A stretch of 13,910 bases of DNA, taken from NCBI GenBank assembly GCA_038250235.1, contig JBBSCO010000068.1:1-13910 (forward strand), written 5' to 3'. Shown in pieces: positions 7,555 to 13,470 of the stretch. Source of the DNA: JAAUTS01 sp038250235 (GTDB lineage Bacteria; Verrucomicrobiota; Verrucomicrobiia; Methylacidiphilales; JAAUTS01). The notes under the pieces were generated by a model that saw nothing but the letters and a program-made list of their open reading frames with translations, was not told the origin of the DNA and ran no database searches. Numbering within the stretch: the stretch's first letter is position 1; each line of letters starts with the position of its first letter. Position numbers and translations under genes: made by a program.

Positions 7555-8699
7555 GGGGTGATAGTTGCGGGCTTGAGAAATGAAAGGTCCACCTGGCAGA
7601 TGGTGGATTTGCCTGAGTGGGAGCGGAAGGTCAGGGAGGATCCGGCGGGATGGGCGGAGAGGACGCGATCGAATCCTTTGGGAATGGCGGCGACGCCCAT
7701 GATGTAGGGAATGACCAGGGGTTTGCGCGGATTGAGTTGGAGGACGGTTGGAATGCCACGTCGGTTGAGCTCATTTTTCCTGGCGGAATCGGCCAGGCCG
7801 AGACAGAAGTATGAGGTCAGGTCCTCGATGCCGAGCACACCGCGGTGGCGGCCGTTCCATGGCGCGTAGTGTCGCCCGCCGTGGGAATGCCAGAAGGCGG
7901 TGCAGGCGAGCAGGCGGGGATCCTTGAGAGAGAACCAGAGGAAACCCTGTTCGGGAAATGTCACCGTCGTCCAGGCGAAGTCGGGCCGGTCAAAATGGTG
8001 GACATAAATAAAGTCGGTGAAGCCTTCGCGGACGGGGTAGGTGGAGCAGTCGGTGAGTGAGCCATCCAAGGCGGGCACGGAGTCCAGGCGGCGGAAAGTT
8101 GCGGCAGGTTTGAGGGCTTGGTAGCCGCCTTTGGCGGGGTTCTCGAAGGGGAGGGGAAAGACCTGGCCGAAACGGAATTTGCTGGTGCTGATGTGCCCGG
8201 TGCCGTTGCGGATGAAGTCGAGCATGGGGTGGTGACCCAGACTCATGGGACCGGAGTAGCCTTGGAGGGTGTGGGTTTGATAGATGACGGAGTGGCCGTC
8301 GATAAGGCGGATCGTCTTGGTCAATTTGCCCGGACGGATTTTGGTTCGGAACGAGGCGGTGAGTTTGGTCACGCCGTCGCGATTGACCGGAGCTGTGGCT
8401 TTCCACGGGCCGTTGGCGCACTCGCCGTGGGGAGGGTGGGCCTCGTTCCGCCAGTCTTCAGCCGATGAACCGAAGGGCATGCAGAAAAAATCTCCGCGCA
8501 GGGGGCGGAGGAGCGGCGGCTGGATGCGTTCCGTGCCGGGTTCGCCGCACCAGGAGGCGACGGAGAATGGATCGACCGTGCGTCTGCCCAGCCGGAAGCG
8601 CACGGGACCGAGCTGTCCGCCGAGACGGGTCAAGGCGGCATCGACGTGTGAGGATTGCAGTGTCCAGGAAGGTTGGTGATGAATCAGGGAGAGCTTCAT
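7551..8699 (-). CDS. Galactose mutarotase-like (aldose 1-epimerase fold) protein
   Basis: This 382-residue protein has no signal peptide. It resembles the beta-sandwich family that includes aldose 1-epimerases: HGECANGPW at 91-99, MSLGHHPML at 152-160, and a late GIEDLTSYF at 290-298. By analogy with GalM, H91, one of H156/H157 and E292 are candidate catalytic residues; this mapping is inferred by motif order, not alignment. It would interconvert sugar anomers and so feed the isomerase. It lies in the operon between the oxidoreductase (57-base gap) and the isomerase (ATGA overlap). No Shine-Dalgarno precedes ATG 8697-8699. Base composition appears richer in G+C than the flanking isomerase and kinase, like the Gfo/Idh gene next door. 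Overall resemblance to characterised GalM is low, so it may be another carbohydrate-binding member of the fold. Confidence 0.7.
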   Translation of the reverse strand: MKLSLIHHQPSWTLQSSHVDAALTRLGGQLGPVRFRLGRRTVDPFSVASWCGEPGTERIQPPLLRPLRGDFFCMPFGSSAEDWRNEAHPPHGECANGPWKATAPVNRDGVTKLTASFRTKIRPGKLTKTIRLIDGHSVIYQTHTLQGYSGPMSLGHHPMLDFIRNGTGHISTSKFRFGQVFPLPFENPAKGGYQALKPAATFRRLDSVPALDGSLTDCSTYPVREGFTDFIYVHHFDRPDFAWTTVTFPEQGFLWFSLKDPRLLACTAFWHSHGGRHYAPWNGRHRGVLGIEDLTSYFCLGLADSARKNELNRRGIPTVLQLNPRKPLVIPYIMGVAAIPKGFDRVLSAHPAGSSLTFRSHSGKSTICQVDLSFLKPATITP

Positions 8700-8756
8700 G
8701 GGTGTGGAAGGATGGGACGTTTAATTGGACGAAAACAAGGATACCAAGTTCTTTGG

Positions 8757-9896
8757 TTATGATGACGATTGGATGTGGGTTGTGACAGATTTGCCTGTTT
8801 GGTGGGACTGAAGGGCGGCGGCAAAGAGGCGGTGGCTGCTCAGGGCTTCCTCCGGCGTGACGCAGGCGAATTTATCGCCGAGCTGCCCCGCGCGTTCGGC
8901 CAAGTACGAGGCCCACATTTGTTGGAAGCAGTCGGGGAAGCCGTGCTCAAAGATGCCGCCGGTGATAGTGGGAAAGGTGCTGGCGAAACCGAGGTCGCTG
9001 CGCTGCCAGAGCTGATCTTTGCCGCGCTGGAACGTCCAGAGGGCCTTGGGATCCTTGGTGCTGAACTTGACGCCGCCATCGGTGCCGAGTGCCTCGAAGA
9101 ACCAAGTGTTGGTTTCGCCGGGGGCGAGGCGTTTGGTTTCAAAGCGGATGGGCACTTCGTTGGAGTCATGGGTAAAGGTGCCGTGAAGCATGGCGTTGTC
9201 CCAGGTATCACATTCGGCAGTGCCGCCCTTGCCGTCGGGGCGCTGGTGATAGACTTTCTGCAATTGGGCAAAGACTCGGGTGGGCAGCCAGCCGAGGCGG
9301 GCGGGCAGATGGGCAGTGTGCATGCCGAGGTCTCCCATCACGCCAATTTCTCCACAGAATTTTACCTGGCGTTTCCAGTTAATGGGCTTGGTGGGATCGA
9401 GATCGCTGGAGTGGTGGAAACCGGAGCGGACTTCCAGCAGTTTGCCGAAGGAGCCTTCGCGGGCGATGCGGTAGGCGGCCTGGGCACCGGGGAAGAACGG
9501 GAATTCCGAGCTGCAACGGACGAAGCGTCCCGAGTTTTTGATTTTGGCGCAGATGCGTTCGGCGGCGTCGAGGTCGATGCCGAAGGGTTTTTCTGCGAGC
9601 AGGTCTTTACCGGCGTCGAGTACGGCCATATAAATTTCCTCGTGCAGATGGTGGGGGACGGCAACGTAGATGATGTCGATGTCGGGGTTTCGCAGGAGTT
9701 CCCGGTAGTCAGTGGCGAACTGGTTGATTGAGGGGATCTGGCGGAACCATTCGATTGCGACGGGGTTGGCGTCGCAGACGGCTGTGAGGGAGGGGCGCAC
9801 GGGGTGGTCGTTGAGAACGAACCAGCGGGCCAGGCTGGAGGCCAGTTCCTTGCCCATGAGGCCGCCGCCGATGATGGCAATGTTGGTGGATTTCAT
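8757..9896 (-). CDS. Gfo/Idh/MocA-family NAD(P)-dependent oxidoreductase
   Basis: This 379-residue enzyme has an N-terminal Rossmann fold (NIAIIGGGLMGKELAS, residues 5-20), the family's EKP motif (LAEKPFGID, E102 K103 P104) and the C-terminal domain motif GDLGMHTAHLPARLGW with D189 and H193, the usual position of the catalytic acid/base His. Family members oxidise or reduce sugars, inositols and their derivatives with NAD(P). In this operon it could oxidise the incoming sugar or reduce/oxidise the aldehyde released by the aldolase; the sequence does not decide which. There is no Tat or Sec signal, so it is cytoplasmic. The ATG is two bases after the aldolase stop, with only a weak GAAAG upstream, so coupling is likely. 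The fold assignment is firm, the substrate unknown. Confidence 0.92.
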   Translation of the reverse strand: MKSTNIAIIGGGLMGKELASSLARWFVLNDHPVRPSLTAVCDANPVAIEWFRQIPSINQFATDYRELLRNPDIDIIYVAVPHHLHEEIYMAVLDAGKDLLAEKPFGIDLDAAERICAKIKNSGRFVRCSSEFPFFPGAQAAYRIAREGSFGKLLEVRSGFHHSSDLDPTKPINWKRQVKFCGEIGVMGDLGMHTAHLPARLGWLPTRVFAQLQKVYHQRPDGKGGTAECDTWDNAMLHGTFTHDSNEVPIRFETKRLAPGETNTWFFEALGTDGGVKFSTKDPKALWTFQRGKDQLWQRSDLGFASTFPTITGGIFEHGFPDCFQQMWASYLAERAGQLGDKFACVTPEEALSSHRLFAAALQSHQTGKSVTTHIQSSS

Positions 9897-9898
9897 GG

Positions 9899-10732
9899 TC
9901 AGGCTTTCAGATGTTTGGCTGCCTGGGCGGCGGTGGCGTTCTCGTGGACAATGGACATGAGGGCGCGGGTCATGCCGGAGGGGGTGGCATGCTGGATGAC
10001 GTTTCGTCCGTAAACGATACCGCTGATACCCTGCTTCATAAGCTCTTCAGTTCGCTTGAGAATTTCTTCGTCAGAAGCCTTTCCACCTCCGCGGACCAGA
10101 ATGGGAATGCCTGAGGCGGCCTCGACCACCTTGTGGTAACTGGAGACATCATCGGTGGGGTCTGCCTTGATGACATCCGCACCAAGCTCGACGGCCTGCC
10201 TTACGAGGTGTTGAATCTTTTCCAGATCGCCATCCACCATATAACCACCCGCTTTTTCATTGGGTTGGAAGACCAGGGGTTCAACCATCATGGGCATTCC
10301 ATAGTTTTCGCTTTCCAGTTTCAGGGCCATGATGTTATCGATGCACTGGGCTGTGACTTCAGGGGCTCCAGGAATCTGAAAGAGATTTACACACATGCAG
10401 GCGGCATCCATACGGACCGCCTGTAATGCGGCTTCTTCAATCATTTTACTGTAGCTTGTTTCGGAGAGTTCTTTTCCGTAGACGTTGGCCACATCCGTCC
10501 GCAGGACCAGGGAAGGTTTGGATTTTCCGGCAATGGCCTGGAGGTGCCGGGCCTGTCCGATAGTGAGCTGGATCGCATCGGGCCCCGCCTGGACAAGAGT
10601 TTGAATGGCTTTGCCGATGTTCTCAATTCCGGTCAAAAAGCCGGGTTGGTTAAAAAAGCCGTGGTCGATGGCCACATCAAAACAATGATGAGACAGCTGG
10701 TTGAAGAGACGGTTGAGTCGGTAGGATTTCAT
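9899..10732 (-). CDS. Class I aldolase, DhnA/LsrF/DeoC-like family
   Basis: This 277-residue TIM-barrel aldolase has the family's opening FDVAIDHGFF (18-27), RTDVANVYG (78-86), the Schiff-base segment LGADVIKADPTDD (183-195) with K189 as the candidate catalytic lysine, the phosphate-binding VRGGGKASDEEIL (213-225) and GISGIVYGRNVIQ (235-247). Related enzymes cleave fructose 1,6-bisphosphate, autoinducer-2-type phosphates or other phosphorylated ketoses; DHAP is a common product. Here it would split the product of the PfkB kinase. It follows the DeoR gene with an ATGA overlap and an A-rich stretch but no Shine-Dalgarno, so its translation probably depends on ribosomes finishing DeoR or on a -1 slip (see 10744-10750). 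Alternative: a LacD/YihT-like sugar-phosphate aldolase. Class I chemistry is well supported, substrate not. Confidence 0.88.
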   Translation of the reverse strand: MKSYRLNRLFNQLSHHCFDVAIDHGFFNQPGFLTGIENIGKAIQTLVQAGPDAIQLTIGQARHLQAIAGKSKPSLVLRTDVANVYGKELSETSYSKMIEEAALQAVRMDAACMCVNLFQIPGAPEVTAQCIDNIMALKLESENYGMPMMVEPLVFQPNEKAGGYMVDGDLEKIQHLVRQAVELGADVIKADPTDDVSSYHKVVEAASGIPILVRGGGKASDEEILKRTEELMKQGISGIVYGRNVIQHATPSGMTRALMSIVHENATAAQAAKHLKA

Positions 10733-11469
10733 GGCTGTTTTTTCTTTTTTTCTTTCGTTTTTGGTAAAGGAAGTGCTTTATCACAAAAAATTCGATCAAA
10801 GTCGGACAATGCGGCAAAATTGAAGACAGAGGGATGGTTCCACTTTGTGTGATCCACGAGAAGCCATGCCTTGCCCGTGCTTTGAATCATTGCCTGTTTG
10901 ACTGCGCATTCTTGAAGCTCCGTGGTTGATGGGCCCTTTACGGATAGTCCGGAGGCGCCGATCAGTGCGAAATCAGCTCTGATCTGTTGTAGCCATTTCA
11001 AGGTCAGGCTTCCAACCATGGCGCCGCTGATTGACCGGACTTCACCGCCAAGGGAAATGACCCGCGCCTGACGATTCCTGCAGGATTGCAGCAAAGGAGT
11101 GGAATTCGTGATCAGGGTTAGATCAGATCTGTCCTTCAGTAATTTTGCCGCCTCCAGGCAGGTTGAACCTGAGTCAATGAGGATGGATGATCCGTCAGGG
11201 ATGGACATGTTTACTTGAATGGCGATTTCTCTTTTTTCTCTGAGCGAGGATCGGCGCTTTTCTTCAAGACTGGGTTCGCCCGCAAAAAAAGCCGGGTGAA
11301 TCACCCCGCCATGAACACGGACAATACGATCCGTTTTTTCCATCTCACTTAAATCCCGTCTCAGGGTTGCGGAAGAGACTTTAAGATGACGCTGGAGGTC
11401 ATGGACTTTCAAACGACGTTTTCGTTCAAGAAGGCTTAGAATTTGCTTTTGACGTTCTTGAGCGAACAT
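10729..11469 (-). CDS. DeoR-family transcriptional repressor of the sugar operon
   Basis: This 246-residue regulator has an N-terminal winged helix-turn-helix (about 5-56: VHDLQRHLKVSSATLRRDL then RIVRVHGG). Its C-terminal DeoR sensor domain shows IDSGST (98-103), LITNS (119-123), LGGEVRSISGAMVG (140-153) and VDHTKW (205-210). DeoR proteins normally repress sugar operons and release DNA when a sugar phosphate binds. As first gene of the operon it should control itself and the five genes downstream. The end is unusual: after the typical FCDKALP come PKTKEKKKKQP, encoded by an A-rich tract, so the protein carries a basic tail. No Shine-Dalgarno precedes ATG 11467-11469, which fits a leaderless mRNA from the candidate promoter at 11476-11504. 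Confidence 0.92.
   Translation of the reverse strand: MFAQERQKQILSLLERKRRLKVHDLQRHLKVSSATLRRDLSEMEKTDRIVRVHGGVIHPAFFAGEPSLEEKRRSSLREKREIAIQVNMSIPDGSSILIDSGSTCLEAAKLLKDRSDLTLITNSTPLLQSCRNRQARVISLGGEVRSISGAMVGSLTLKWLQQIRADFALIGASGLSVKGPSTTELQECAVKQAMIQSTGKAWLLVDHTKWNHPSVFNFAALSDFDRIFCDKALPLPKTKEKKKKQP
10744..10750 (-). other. Candidate -1 slippery heptamer A AAA AAG
   Basis: Near the DeoR 3' end the codons GAA AAA AAG place A AAA AAG exactly in the phase used by -1 programmed frameshift sites such as dnaX. The A run here is seven long, and a second run of six follows after one G. A -1 shift enters the aldolase frame, which is open from the heptamer to the aldolase ATG (Glu-Lys-Thr-Ala-Met), so the result would be a DeoR-aldolase fusion. 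I see no obvious stimulatory Shine-Dalgarno upstream and have not folded a downstream structure. The tract may simply encode lysines. Confidence 0.3.
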
Positions 11470-11494
11470 GAGCAGAACGTAGCGAAATGCTCAT
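11468..11494. promoter_or_regulatory. Dyad overlapping DeoR promoter, candidate operator
   Basis: ATGAGCA (11468-11474) and TGCTCAT (11488-11494) form a perfect 7-bp inverted repeat with a 13-base spacer. It covers the candidate -10 element and the DeoR start codon, a position suited to autorepression. The arms are short, so chance is not excluded. Confidence 0.3.
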
Positions 11495-11504
11495 CCTGCG
11501 TCAA
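11476..11504 (-). promoter_or_regulatory. Candidate sigma-70 promoter of the sugar operon
   Basis: On the minus strand TTGACG (11504-11499) stands 17 bases before TACGTT (11481-11476). The -35 matches consensus at 5 of 6 positions, the -10 at only 3 of 6 but with the key A and last T. Transcription would begin near 11469, the A of the DeoR ATG, which fits the lack of a ribosome binding site. Confidence 0.35.
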
Positions 11505-11838
11505 CTGCCTTGATTGGGTGTTGCAGTGGGGCTCAAAGGCCTCCCACTGCTCGGGCCTGGCTGGAATCGGCAAACGAATTACCGAGGTCAGTTGTTTGAT
11601 TGGTTCATCCGGGCAGAGCAAAAGAGGTATAGGATTTCTGGAACGGTGATATACTTCCTAAATATCCTCCATAGCACTAACAAACGCAACGTCCGCCTGG
11701 GGTGGAAACCTGCCCGTCACCAGCTGCACCCCTTTTTATCCACCAGCGGGGCCTAGTTAAGGACTCCTCCGCTCCGAATTAGAATCTTCTTCCCTAGCCG
11801 TTCAAGCCGTGGATAAAACCTTCCGAACCTTTCACAAC
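11505..11838. other. Intergenic stretch without a convincing gene
   Basis: Short open frames exist on both strands but show no family resemblance, start signal or codon pattern. The stretch contains two interleaved perfect 10-bp inverted repeats: TTTTATCCAC (11734-11743) with GTGGATAAAA (11809-11818), and AGCCGTTCAA (11796-11805) with TTGAACGGCT (11854-11863), the latter arm inside the comM remnant. Around 11698-11716 the sequence GGGGTGGAAACCTGCCCG recalls dispersed intergenic repeats seen in some bacterial genomes; this is a memory-based impression only. Confidence 0.4.
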
Positions 11839-11949
11839 TTATAAGTTTTGATATTGAACGGCTTTGCTCAAATGGTCGGCAGTGACATTTGTTTGCGCTG
11901 CCAAAACGGCGATGCTGCGGGAGACTTTGAGGATCCGGTCGGAGGGTTC
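11839..11949 (-). pseudogene. comM: comM (yifB) 3'-end remnant, copy A
   Basis: Reading the minus strand from 11949 gives 36 residues and a TAA. The core DRILKVSRSIAVLA, then TADHLSKAVQY, is the C-terminus of ComM/YifB Mg-chelatase-like ATPases (usual form DRILKVARTIADL...EHVAEAIQYR). The rest of the roughly 500-residue gene is absent: similarity starts abruptly at DRILK, next to the hairpin at 11949-11989. The tail after AVQY differs from the usual RxLDR ending. A 12-bp palindrome AACTTATAAGTT (11836-11847) spans its stop codon. It is too short to function as ComM. Confidence 0.8.
11871..11941. repeat. Direct repeat (comM tail), left copy
   Basis: By hand alignment without gaps, 57 of 71 positions match 13398-13468, including an uninterrupted block around GCGGGAGACTTTGAGGAT. 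Both copies have the same orientation and flank the Fic gene, 1,527 bases apart. Confidence 0.8.
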
Positions 11950-11989
11950 TAGTAGGCCATGCATCATTCCATGATGCATGGCCTACTAG
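11949..11989. terminator. Perfect 19-bp inverted repeat (hairpin) at the Fic 3' end
   Basis: Arms 11949-11967 and 11971-11989 are exactly complementary around a 3-base loop (TCC). The Fic stop codon (TAG, 11986-11988) lies inside one arm, and comM remnant A abuts the other side. No T-run follows on either strand, so ordinary Rho-independent termination is uncertain. It could stabilise the Fic mRNA 3' end, act as a weak bidirectional terminator, or mark a recombination junction. Confidence 0.75.
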
Positions 11990-13035
11990 GTCAGAAGGGT
12001 ATAGTGCGCAGCACGGCCTTTGCCCTTTTGGGCAATCAGGCCACGCCGGACTAATCCTTGCAATGCTGCTTTTATCGTGTTGCGGTTCGCACCCGTGGAT
12101 TCGACAACGCTTGCCACGGTCACGTTCAGGCGTTCCCCAAGCAGATGAATGATGTCCAACGAAAGACCCGACAAATCCGAGAGAACGGTTTGTTCGGACT
12201 CAATTCGCTTTTCAAGGCCATGCTTTTGACGGCTCAGGCAACGTAGGAAGAAAACAAGCCATGACTCCCAGTGGGGAGCTTCGGCTTTCATGCTTTGCTG
12301 CGTTTCGCGCAAGGCGGAATAATATCCGGGCTTGTTGTCCTCGATAATGCGCTCAAGGCTTGCATAAGGCACATAGCTATAGCCAAAGCGCAAAAGCAGC
12401 AGGGTTGTCAATACGCGCGACAATCTGCCATTCCCATCTTGAAAAGGGTGGATGGCCAAAAACCAAACAACAAAGATGCCCGCTATCAGCAGGGGATGCA
12501 GACGTTCTTCCTTCTGTGTTTCTGAAAACCAGTTTAAGAGCTTTGTCATCTCAAACGGAGTCTGAAATGGCGTCGCTGTCTCGAATATAATCCCGATCTG
12601 CTTTCCGTCCGCATCGAACGCCGCCACATTATTGGGATTTGTTTTGTAGTGACCCCGGTGACGCTCGTCTTTTGTGGAGAACTGCAAAAGTACCTGATGA
12701 AGCTGGCGGATATTATTTTCTGTAAGGAGGATATTATCCCACCCATCAAAAACCATTTCCATGGCTTTTGCATAACCGGCAACTTCTTGTTCATCCCTGT
12801 CCTGAAACGATTGCGAACCCAAGCCGGAAAGAAGCTTTGCGACTTCTAGGTCGGATAAGTGAGAGCCCTCAATGCGTGTGGATGACCCGATGCTTTCAAT
12901 GGTGGCAATCCTGCGGAGCTGCTGAAGGGTTTCAGGGGATAAGGTTTTTAAGGCGCGCCATCGCCCTTTAAACTCGTCGATTTCAGCGACGAGCTTAAGG
13001 ATGAGGGGGGTAATGCCTGGTTCAATCCTGTCCAT
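11986..13035 (-). CDS. Fic-domain protein with C-terminal winged helix (probable AMPylase)
   Basis: This 349-residue protein carries the complete Fic motif HPFQDGNGRLSR (196-207), with catalytic H196 and the GNGR anion nest, so it should transfer AMP (or another nucleotide-linked group) from a substrate such as ATP to a protein hydroxyl. An inhibitory motif of (S/T)xxxE(G/N) type is visible upstream (SSTRIEGS, 51-58, with E56), placing it with self-inhibited class II Fic proteins. The C-terminal part (about 285-349: LDIIHLLGERLNVTVASVV, TGANRNTIKAALQGLVRRG) is a winged helix, suggesting DNA binding and autoregulation through the repeats at 13056-13119. It is monocistronic, without a Shine-Dalgarno. 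Its stop lies inside a perfect hairpin, and comM fragments lie on both sides. No separate antitoxin gene is seen, as expected for class II. Target protein unknown. Confidence 0.93.
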   Translation of the reverse strand: MDRIEPGITPLILKLVAEIDEFKGRWRALKTLSPETLQQLRRIATIESIGSSTRIEGSHLSDLEVAKLLSGLGSQSFQDRDEQEVAGYAKAMEMVFDGWDNILLTENNIRQLHQVLLQFSTKDERHRGHYKTNPNNVAAFDADGKQIGIIFETATPFQTPFEMTKLLNWFSETQKEERLHPLLIAGIFVVWFLAIHPFQDGNGRLSRVLTTLLLLRFGYSYVPYASLERIIEDNKPGYYSALRETQQSMKAEAPHWESWLVFFLRCLSRQKHGLEKRIESEQTVLSDLSGLSLDIIHLLGERLNVTVASVVESTGANRNTIKAALQGLVRRGLIAQKGKGRAAHYTLLT

Positions 13036-13051
13036 TTTCTACTTAACCAAT

Positions 13052-13080
13052 AAAATATCCATTTTTATCCAATTCAGCAA
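13052..13080 (-). promoter_or_regulatory. Candidate promoter of the Fic gene
   Basis: On the minus strand TTGCTG (13080-13075) and TATTTT (13057-13052) are separated by 17 bases. Matches to consensus are 3 of 6 and 4 of 6. The start site would fall about 10 bases before the Fic ATG, a very short leader with no ribosome binding site. Two of the 9-bp repeats overlap the -10 and spacer. Confidence 0.35.
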
Positions 13081-13119
13081 GTTGAAAATATCCATTCTTG
13101 TATCCATTTCTATCCATTT
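13056..13119. repeat. Five phased 9-bp motifs upstream of Fic, candidate operator
   Basis: TATCCATTT or a one-base variant occurs at 13056, 13066 (TATCCAATT), 13089 (TATCCATTC), 13101 and 13111, all in the same orientation. Start-to-start distances of 10, 23, 12 and 10 keep them close to one face of the helix. A further variant, TGTCCATTT at 13029, contains the Fic start codon. The arrangement suits cooperative binding by the winged helix of the Fic protein. Confidence 0.65.
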
Positions 13120-13310
13120 CAGATCATTCAGGGTTTACGCTAAATAGCTAGCTCCTTTTTGATCCGTCTCTGTTAGACCATGGTAAGTGGACTACACGGC
13201 AGGCCTGCGCGGCTTAAGCATCTCATAGAGTCGCCTTAGGAGACTTGCCCAAGGGTTTGGTTTAAACTTAGGGGACCAGGAGTTAATTAATTGTAGATTT
13301 TGAGATGTAT
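13120..13310. other. Intergenic stretch, nothing recognised
   Basis: No open frame, tRNA or repeat family was recognised between the Fic operator and the hairpin at 13311. It is A+T-rich at both ends, with a more G+C-rich part near 13190-13220. Confidence 0.4.
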
Positions 13311-13340
13311 GGGAAGCGCTTCTCGCTTCCCCTAAATTTT
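13311..13340 (+). terminator. Hairpin beside comM remnant B, possible terminator
   Basis: GGGAAGCG (13311-13318) and CGCTTCCC (13324-13331) form an 8-bp perfect stem with a 5-base loop, followed on the plus strand by CCTAAATTTT. No plus-strand gene ends here. It starts 16 bases past the stop of comM remnant B on the minus strand, so it may be the old comM terminator, although a T-run is missing in that direction. Confidence 0.45.
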
Positions 13341-13347
13341 GCAGATA

Positions 13348-13470
13348 TCATTCCCAGATCTTACGGTCTAAAGTGCGATACTGGATGGCTTCACTGAGAT
13401 GATCCGTCGTGAGATCAGTTTCCTCTGCCAAATCGGCAATGGTGCGGGAGACTTTGAGGATACGGTCGTG
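13348..13470 (-). pseudogene. comM: comM (yifB) 3'-end remnant, copy B
   Basis: The minus strand encodes 40 residues and TGA: HDRILKVSRTIADLA, then TTDHLSEAIQYRTLDR and a short end KIWE. This is the C-terminal helix bundle of ComM/YifB, closer to the usual sequence than copy A. Upstream, the frame meets a TAA within a few codons (near 13481-13483) and similarity stops at the same point as in copy A. The AAA+ core is absent, so it cannot act as ComM. Confidence 0.85.
13398..13468. repeat. Direct repeat (comM tail), right copy
   Basis: Partner of 11871-11941. The 14 mismatches in 71 positions are spread through the repeat, so the two copies are diverged rather than a fresh duplication. Confidence 0.8.

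Noticed and set aside
8769..9731. 320-codon plus-strand frame opposite the Gfo/Idh gene
   Set aside because: The minus-strand protein has a full Rossmann fold and EKP motif. The plus-strand product is Gly/Ala/Glu-rich, has no domain, and is expected from G+C-rich antisense.
11443..11756. Short plus-strand frames upstream of DeoR
   Set aside because: They overlap the DeoR start and its candidate promoter, lack start signals and encode no recognisable protein.
13056..13119. CRISPR-like array
   Set aside because: The repeats are only 9 bp with 1-14 base gaps and sit on a promoter; there are no spacers of CRISPR length and no cas genes.
11839..13470. A functional ComM/YifB gene split by Fic
   Set aside because: Both fragments are C-terminal tails from the same part of the gene; neither supplies the N-terminal or AAA+ region, so they are duplicates and not two halves.
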